Shown here in pieces: positions 15,117 to 18,404 of a stretch of 18,404 nucleotides of DNA (positions within the stretch are counted from its first letter, which is position 1; each line of letters begins with the position of its first letter). The position numbers were made by a program, and so were the translations under genes. This DNA comes from an uncultured Prevotella sp. (GTDB taxonomy: Bacteria > Bacteroidota > Bacteroidia > Bacteroidales > Bacteroidaceae), in NCBI GenBank assembly GCA_900557035.1, contig USRA01000044.1:1-18404 (forward strand). The letters are read 5' to 3'. The notes under the pieces are model-generated. The model worked only from the letters and a program-made list of their open reading frames with translations, had not been told where the DNA came from and ran no database searches.

Positions 15117-16115
15117 ATGAAGAAAATGTATCTTCTTGCAGTCCTGATGGCAGCCGCAATGCCATTCACTTCGATGGCACAGGACGACGACCTCTACTTC
15201 AATCCGAAGAAGGAGGCGAAGGAGAAGGCTGAGAGAAAAGCTGCGTTACTGCGTGAGTACAAGGCTCAGCAGGCACGCCGCGACAGTATCTATGCCCTCT
15301 TCTGGAGCGGCAGCAACCGGAATGTGGATGAGTACAACCGTGGTGGCAGATTCCTGAGCCATTACGAGAAAGTGGGTACTGATTCACTTGGTAACGATAT
15401 CATCCAGTTTCACGTAGGCAAGGGGGTGGCGCCCGACAGCATCTACGATGATGCTTACTTCGCACAGAAGTATATCAACGAGGAGGAGGATTTCGGTAAC
15501 ACCCGCAGAATGAGCCGCTGGGATGGCTACTACGATCCTTGGTTTTATGGCTATTATGGCTATGGCCCATACTATTGGCGCTCCCGCATGTGGGGCTGGC
15601 ACAATCCTTGGCGATACGGCTATTATACGGGCTGGTACGACCCATGGTTTGATCCTTGGTATGATCCATGGTATTATGGCTATGCCGGATGGTATGGTGG
15701 CTGGTACGACCCATGGTATTATGGATGGGGTGGCTGGTATGGCCCTTGGTACTGGGGTGGTCCGATGATTGGGCATGTAACTTATGGAGGCCGCAATTCT
15801 GGCGGATATGCCGGTAACCGCAGCTTTAGATATAATGGCGACAATGGTTATGCGGGTAATAGTACACGCCGAAGTGTAGCCAACCGCAACTTTGGCGGAC
15901 GTGACAACCAGCGCAGCTATAATACCCGCAGCAATAACAACACTAACACCAACACCTTCGACCGCAGCAACTTTGGTGGTTTCGGCAATCGCAGCGGTGC
16001 CAGCTTTGGTGGTTCCAACTCCGGTGGTCGCTCTGGTGGTGGCTTTGGCGGTGGCAGCTTTGGCGGTGGTGGCGGAAGCCGTTCCGGTGGCGGTGGTTTC
16101 GGCGGTCGCCGATAA
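15117..16115 (+). CDS. Exported Trp/Tyr/Gly-rich low-complexity protein
   Basis: 332 aa; no family that I can name. A signal peptide (MKKMYLLAVLMAAAMPFTSMA, cleavage near Ala21) is followed by an acidic DDDLYFNPKKE start, a charged, probably helical Lys/Glu/Ala/Arg segment (31-55), and a more ordinary region (56-133, with GTDSLGNDIIQFHVG). Residues 135-215 then consist almost wholly of Tyr, Trp, Gly, Asp and Pro, with repeated YDPW/FDPW units (near 139, 174, 178, 182 and 197). The C-terminal 223-332 is Gly/Ser/Asn/Arg-rich (GGFGGGSFGGGGG). It has no Cys. Likely periplasmic or surface-exposed, perhaps a matrix- or wall-associated structural protein. The outer-membrane barrel gene follows after 41 nt, so the two are probably co-transcribed. 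Confidence 0.82.
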   Translation: MKKMYLLAVLMAAAMPFTSMAQDDDLYFNPKKEAKEKAERKAALLREYKAQQARRDSIYALFWSGSNRNVDEYNRGGRFLSHYEKVGTDSLGNDIIQFHVGKGVAPDSIYDDAYFAQKYINEEEDFGNTRRMSRWDGYYDPWFYGYYGYGPYYWRSRMWGWHNPWRYGYYTGWYDPWFDPWYDPWYYGYAGWYGGWYDPWYYGWGGWYGPWYWGGPMIGHVTYGGRNSGGYAGNRSFRYNGDNGYAGNSTRRSVANRNFGGRDNQRSYNTRSNNNTNTNTFDRSNFGGFGNRSGASFGGSNSGGRSGGGFGGGSFGGGGGSRSGGGGFGGRR

Positions 16116-16156
16116 CACGCCCTATAAGGACAAAAGCATCAATATCAATAAAAATA

Positions 16157-17770
16157 ATGAATAAAATGAAAAGTTTAAAAATAAAACATATCCTTTTTGC
16201 CAGTGCACTCATGGCATCTATGAGCGCCGCTGCCCAGGAAACCTACCTGGATACTAAATTTGCGGAAAACTCCCTCACGGGAACAGCCCGCTATGTAGGT
16301 ATGGGTGGTGCGATGGAAGCATTGGGTGCCGACATCTCAACTATGTCGAGCAACCCTGCCGGTATCGGTCTCTTCCGTAAAAGCATGGTAAGTCTTTCGG
16401 CAGGCGTCGTTGCACAGCCTGATGCCGATACCCGATTCAGTTTCGATAATACGCCGATATCTTTCAATGGAAAGAAGTCGGTGCCTAGCTTCGACCAGAT
16501 TGGTTTTGTCTGGGCTGGTGGTGACAACAGTGCCGGCGTGAAAATCAATGCCGGTTTCAACTTCCACAAGAGTACCAATTTCTCGCAGATCCTTACTGCA
16601 GCCAACTATCTGAACGGTGCCTCACAAACCAAGTGGGCATCTGCCAAAACAGCCTATGCCAAGGATTTGGACAAGAAATATGGCAAGAATGCCGGCGACC
16701 AGGTTTGGAGTGCTGTGGATGCCAACTACAATAAACTGATGGGTACCGACGACGAGGGCAACCAGGCTACCTATGACGGAAAATCCTTCCTTTTCGGTCA
16801 GTATCAGAAAGGCTACATCGGTGTATATGATTTCAACTTGAGTCTGGCGTTCAACAACCGTGTATGGGTGGGCTTTACCCTTGGTCTGCACGATGTACAC
16901 TATCGCAACAACTCGTACTATACTGAGAATTATGTGGCAGATAAGGAGGCATACGGCTCTGCCTGGGAAAGCCAGCGCATTACGGGTATGGGCTATGATG
17001 CCAAACTGGGTGTTATCTTCCGCCCTGTGGCAGATTCTCCGTTCCGTATCGGTGCTTACGTTAACTCGCCAGTGTTCTACGACCTCTCGCTGAGTGGCGC
17101 TGCCGACTTGGAGCTGACTGATAAGAACATCGTTGACAACCAGGGCAATTATGCCGTGGGCAGCAATTCCAACTCCGTGGATCTGGATTATCGCCTCAAC
17201 ACTGCCTGGAAGGCGGGTGTAAGCTTGGGTCACACCGTGGGCAACTATCTCGCCCTGGGCGCTACCTATGAATATGCCTGGTACGACCACATGGACAATC
17301 GTGTGAAGGATGGCGGCTACTATGATTCCTGGTATGGCGATTATTACGAGAGTAGTTCCAGCGACGCAGCCATGAACGACCACACCAAGCGTTCGTTGCA
17401 GGGCGTAAGCACCCTGAAGCTGGGTTTGGAGTACAAGCCAATTCCGCTGATGTCGCTCCGTCTGGGCTACAACTATGTATCTCCAATGTTCAAGGAAACT
17501 GCCGACCGTGACCAGACCATCGCTTCGCAGGGAACCATCTATTCCACATCTACGGATTATACCAACTGGAAGGCTACGAACAGGGTTACAGCCGGTGTAG
17601 GTTTCAACTACCAGGGTCTTTTCTTCGATGTGGCTTACCAGTATAGTTGCCAGAAGGGTGATTTCTATCCATTTGCAGCTTGGGAGAATGCAGGTGCCAA
17701 GGCGGCTCCAGCTACCTCGGTAGATAACAATCGCCATCAGTTGCTGATGACGGTGGGCTACAAGTTCTAG
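16157..17770 (+). CDS. OmpP1/FadL/TodX-type outer-membrane beta-barrel protein
   Basis: 537 aa. The signal peptide ends near AAA-Q (residues 24-27). The mature N-terminus carries the FadL/TodX-type block ARYVGMGGAMEALGADIS...NPAGIGLFRKS (44-76). The rest shows alternating aromatic/polar strands typical of a 14-strand-like barrel, with Tyr/Asp-rich loops (e.g. around 385-402, GYYDSWYGDYYESSSSD). The chain ends in ...VGYKF with a terminal Phe, as expected for BAM-dependent insertion. FadL-family barrels take up hydrophobic compounds; Bacteroidota members are often annotated 'hemin receptor' without proof, so the substrate is open. An alternative start at the ATG 9 nt downstream (MKSLKIKH) also gives a good signal peptide. 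Second gene of the unit with the W/Y-rich protein. Confidence 0.88.
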   Translation: MNKMKSLKIKHILFASALMASMSAAAQETYLDTKFAENSLTGTARYVGMGGAMEALGADISTMSSNPAGIGLFRKSMVSLSAGVVAQPDADTRFSFDNTPISFNGKKSVPSFDQIGFVWAGGDNSAGVKINAGFNFHKSTNFSQILTAANYLNGASQTKWASAKTAYAKDLDKKYGKNAGDQVWSAVDANYNKLMGTDDEGNQATYDGKSFLFGQYQKGYIGVYDFNLSLAFNNRVWVGFTLGLHDVHYRNNSYYTENYVADKEAYGSAWESQRITGMGYDAKLGVIFRPVADSPFRIGAYVNSPVFYDLSLSGAADLELTDKNIVDNQGNYAVGSNSNSVDLDYRLNTAWKAGVSLGHTVGNYLALGATYEYAWYDHMDNRVKDGGYYDSWYGDYYESSSSDAAMNDHTKRSLQGVSTLKLGLEYKPIPLMSLRLGYNYVSPMFKETADRDQTIASQGTIYSTSTDYTNWKATNRVTAGVGFNYQGLFFDVAYQYSCQKGDFYPFAAWENAGAKAAPATSVDNNRHQLLMTVGYKF

Positions 17771-17818
17771 TGGTAAAGCTCTGTTGGTATCTGTAGCCTT
17801 TACAGGTATTAATTAGGC

Positions 17819-17864
17819 CGAAGGTTTAAAGAATGCAAAAAACAGGGCTTTCTTCGTTTTTTTT
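17819..17864 (+). terminator. Likely terminator of the W/Y protein-OMP unit
   Basis: CGAAG (17819-17823) and AAAG (17828-17831) pair with CTTT (17848-17851) and CTTCG (17852-17856) around a 16-nt loop, with a 4-nt bulge, followed by T8 (17857-17864). The loop is large, so this is a moderate call. Confidence 0.45.
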
Positions 17865-17884
17865 AGTAAAAAAAGGCTAGAAAA

Positions 17885-17916
17885 TTTGGTCGTTTCGCAG
17901 AAAAGCTCTATCTTTG
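17885..17916 (+). promoter_or_regulatory. Strong predicted promoter of a non-coding transcript
   Basis: TTTG at 17885-17888, a 20-bp spacer and TATCTTTG at 17909-17916 match the Bacteroidota promoter in every fixed position. No protein gene follows on the plus strand before the terminator at 18032. Confidence 0.6.
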
Positions 17917-17919
17917 CAG

Positions 17920-18065
17920 ATATAAAAAAGAAAGCTTTTAAAAAAAATACTTAAGGAAAATTTCCCTAAAGTGATAGGGGATAAAGATATTAGTTTTTTT
18001 AGTGGTTAATTTAGTTTTAGTAAGTATGTGGTAGGATCTGTTGTGAAACAGGTCCTATTTTTTTT
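17920..18065 (+). ncRNA. Candidate small RNA of about 145 nt
   Basis: The unit is defined by a consensus promoter ending at 17916 and an excellent terminator at 18032-18065. Between them there is no useful ORF: the only ATG (18026) is followed by TGG TAG, and a GTG at 17971 would give just 12 codons. The RNA would be AU-rich, with two mutually exclusive hairpins in its middle: 17951-17969 (GGAAAATTTCC core) and 17962-17981 (TTCCCT / AGGGGA, loop AAAGTGAT). It does not show the closed end-to-end stem of 6S RNA. I cannot assign it to a known family. The 5' end is estimated from the -7 box. Confidence 0.5.
18032..18065 (+). terminator. Strong intrinsic terminator of the candidate sRNA
   Basis: TAGGATCTGTT (18032-18042) pairs along all 11 positions (one G-U) with AACAGGTCCTA (18047-18057) around a GTGA loop, and is followed by T8. 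It would also back up termination of the upstream OMP gene. Confidence 0.9.
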
Positions 18066-18163
18066 GTTTGCCCGAAAATAATGCTATTTCTACCACGCTA
18101 AAAGGCAACCATTTGTTTTATAGCAAGATGGGGGATAGTTTTCACATCCTGTATAACGAATAA
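18066..18163. other. Intergenic stretch without a recognised feature
   Basis: About 100 nt between the sRNA terminator and the minus-strand hairpin. I see only a 6-bp inverted repeat, TGCTAT (18082-18087) with ATAGCA (18120-18125), with a 32-nt loop that is probably not significant. No promoter or ORF was recognised. Confidence 0.4.
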
Positions 18164-18197
18164 AGAGGGTGCGCCATAGATTTATGACACACTCTCT
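18164..18197 (-). terminator. Hairpin/terminator after smalltalk gene
   Basis: Arms 18164-18178 and 18183-18197 enclose a 4-nt loop. Read as minus-strand RNA, 14 of 15 positions pair, with two G-U wobbles and one A-C mismatch. Read as plus-strand RNA there are two C-A mismatches. The weak U-rich run UUUAUU follows on the minus side. The asymmetry points to a structure selected in the minus-strand transcript, i.e. the end of the HU-smalltalk mRNA. Confidence 0.6.
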
Positions 18198-18225
18198 GTA
18201 ATAGATAAAAACTTCTTCCTGCTGC

Positions 18226-18318
18226 TTACATGCAGCTTGTAACGCCGAGTGAAGTGGCTATTGCGGTGAGAATGCTAATAGCAATCTGAATCACCATTTT
18301 CCATGTATCCCTTTTCAT
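18226..18318 (-). CDS. Smalltalk protein (30 aa)
   Basis: A 30-codon ORF that starts MKRDTWKMVIQ, continues with a hydrophobic stretch (IAISILTAIATSLG) and ends VTSCM. This strongly resembles the very short 'smalltalk protein' annotated in Prevotella/Bacteroides genomes next to HU-like DNA-binding protein genes. It has a positive N-terminus, one membrane-length hydrophobic segment and a penultimate Cys. The end V-T-S-C fits a lipobox, leaving only Met after the Cys. It starts 12 nt after the stop of the HU-like gene, which fixes the context. The function is unknown. It is too short for normal ORF finding, so the call rests on family resemblance and position. Confidence 0.85.
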   Translation of the reverse strand: MKRDTWKMVIQIAISILTAIATSLGVTSCM

Positions 18319-18330
18319 AGGCTTCTACTT

Positions 18331-18404
18331 TTAGAGATTTACATTGTCATCGCCGCCGGATTCACCGCCAGTATTGCCGCCGCTGGTTCCCTGGTCGCCG
18401 GTAG
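18331..18404 (-). CDS. C-terminal tail of an HU-like DNA-binding protein (partial)
   Basis: The minus-strand frame is open from the window edge to the TAA at 18331-18333 and encodes a Gly/Ser/Asp/Thr/Asn tail (TGDQGTSGGNTGGESGG... ending DDNVNL). Bacteroidota HU-like ('histone-like') proteins often end in such disordered Gly-rich acidic tails and are often followed by smalltalk. Only the last 23 or so residues are in view; the DNA-binding part lies outside the window. The identity is inferred from the tail and the neighbour. Confidence 0.65.
   Translation of the reverse strand, partial: TGDQGTSGGNTGGESGGDDNVNL

Noticed and set aside
15519..15761. Tandem DNA repeats that could look like a CRISPR or VNTR array
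   Set aside because: The units (TAYGAYCCATGG-like) are irregular, in frame and explained by repeated YDPW codons; there are no conserved repeat/spacer lengths.
15384..16118. Minus-strand open frame rich in Ala/Thr/Ile
   Set aside because: Antisense of the repetitive W/Y/G coding region; repetitive composition produces a long open frame by itself.
16622..17737. Minus-strand open frame of 371 codons
   Set aside because: Opposite the outer-membrane barrel gene, whose signal peptide, N-terminal motif and terminal Phe are convincing; the antisense product shows nothing recognisable.
17971..18009. 12-codon GTG-started peptide inside the sRNA region
   Set aside because: Very short, non-ATG, no ribosome-binding context; insufficient to claim a leader peptide.
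17920..18065. 6S RNA as identity of the small RNA
   Set aside because: The ends do not pair into a long closing stem with a central open bubble; the 3' end is an independent terminator hairpin.

Overview
The window looks like chromosomal DNA from a Bacteroidales bacterium, most likely Prevotella/Segatella (copri-like). The evidence is Bacteroidota promoter cores (TAnnTTTG, twice with TTTG exactly 20 bp upstream), A-rich start regions that mostly lack Shine-Dalgarno sequences, a long PPi-type phosphofructokinase, a golvesin-domain amidase of the type often annotated 'xanthan lyase', and the end of an HU-like gene followed by a 30-codon 'smalltalk' gene. The genus is inferred from family knowledge; no search was run.

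Layout. 1-111: inverted repeats, one resembling a REP hairpin. 112-1470 (-): MltF-like lipoprotein lytic transglycosylase. 1576-4777 (+): hisG-hisD-hisC, closed by a perfect 24-bp palindromic terminator that also serves the opposing gene. 4847-11170 (-): five genes reading left: a 90-aa unknown, a PlsC-type acyltransferase, a large multidomain amidase-like exported protein (GTG start), a 113-aa unknown, and a YgiQ-type radical SAM protein with a basic GRG-rich tail. 11367-13951 (+): pfp and a membrane-anchored GH25 lysozyme, ended by a terminator shared with prmA (14055-14927, -). 15117-17770 (+): an exported Trp/Tyr/Gly-rich protein and a FadL/TodX-type outer-membrane barrel. 17771-18225: no protein gene, but a terminator, a strong promoter and a second strong terminator outline a small RNA of about 145 nt. 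18226-18404 (-): smalltalk gene and the C-terminal tail of an HU-like protein cut by the window edge.

How it fits together. Most of the window is core metabolism (histidine synthesis, glycolysis, ribosomal protein methylation) mixed with cell-wall and envelope functions (a lytic transglycosylase, an amidase-like protein, a GH25 muramidase, a phospholipid acyltransferase, an outer-membrane barrel). I see no transposase, integrase, tRNA, rRNA or CRISPR array. The most interesting parts are the 17.8-18.2 kb region (candidate sRNA), the smalltalk gene whose product ends in a lipobox-like VTSC-M, the W/Y-rich exported protein, and the unrecognised 113-aa gene between the amidase and ygiQ.
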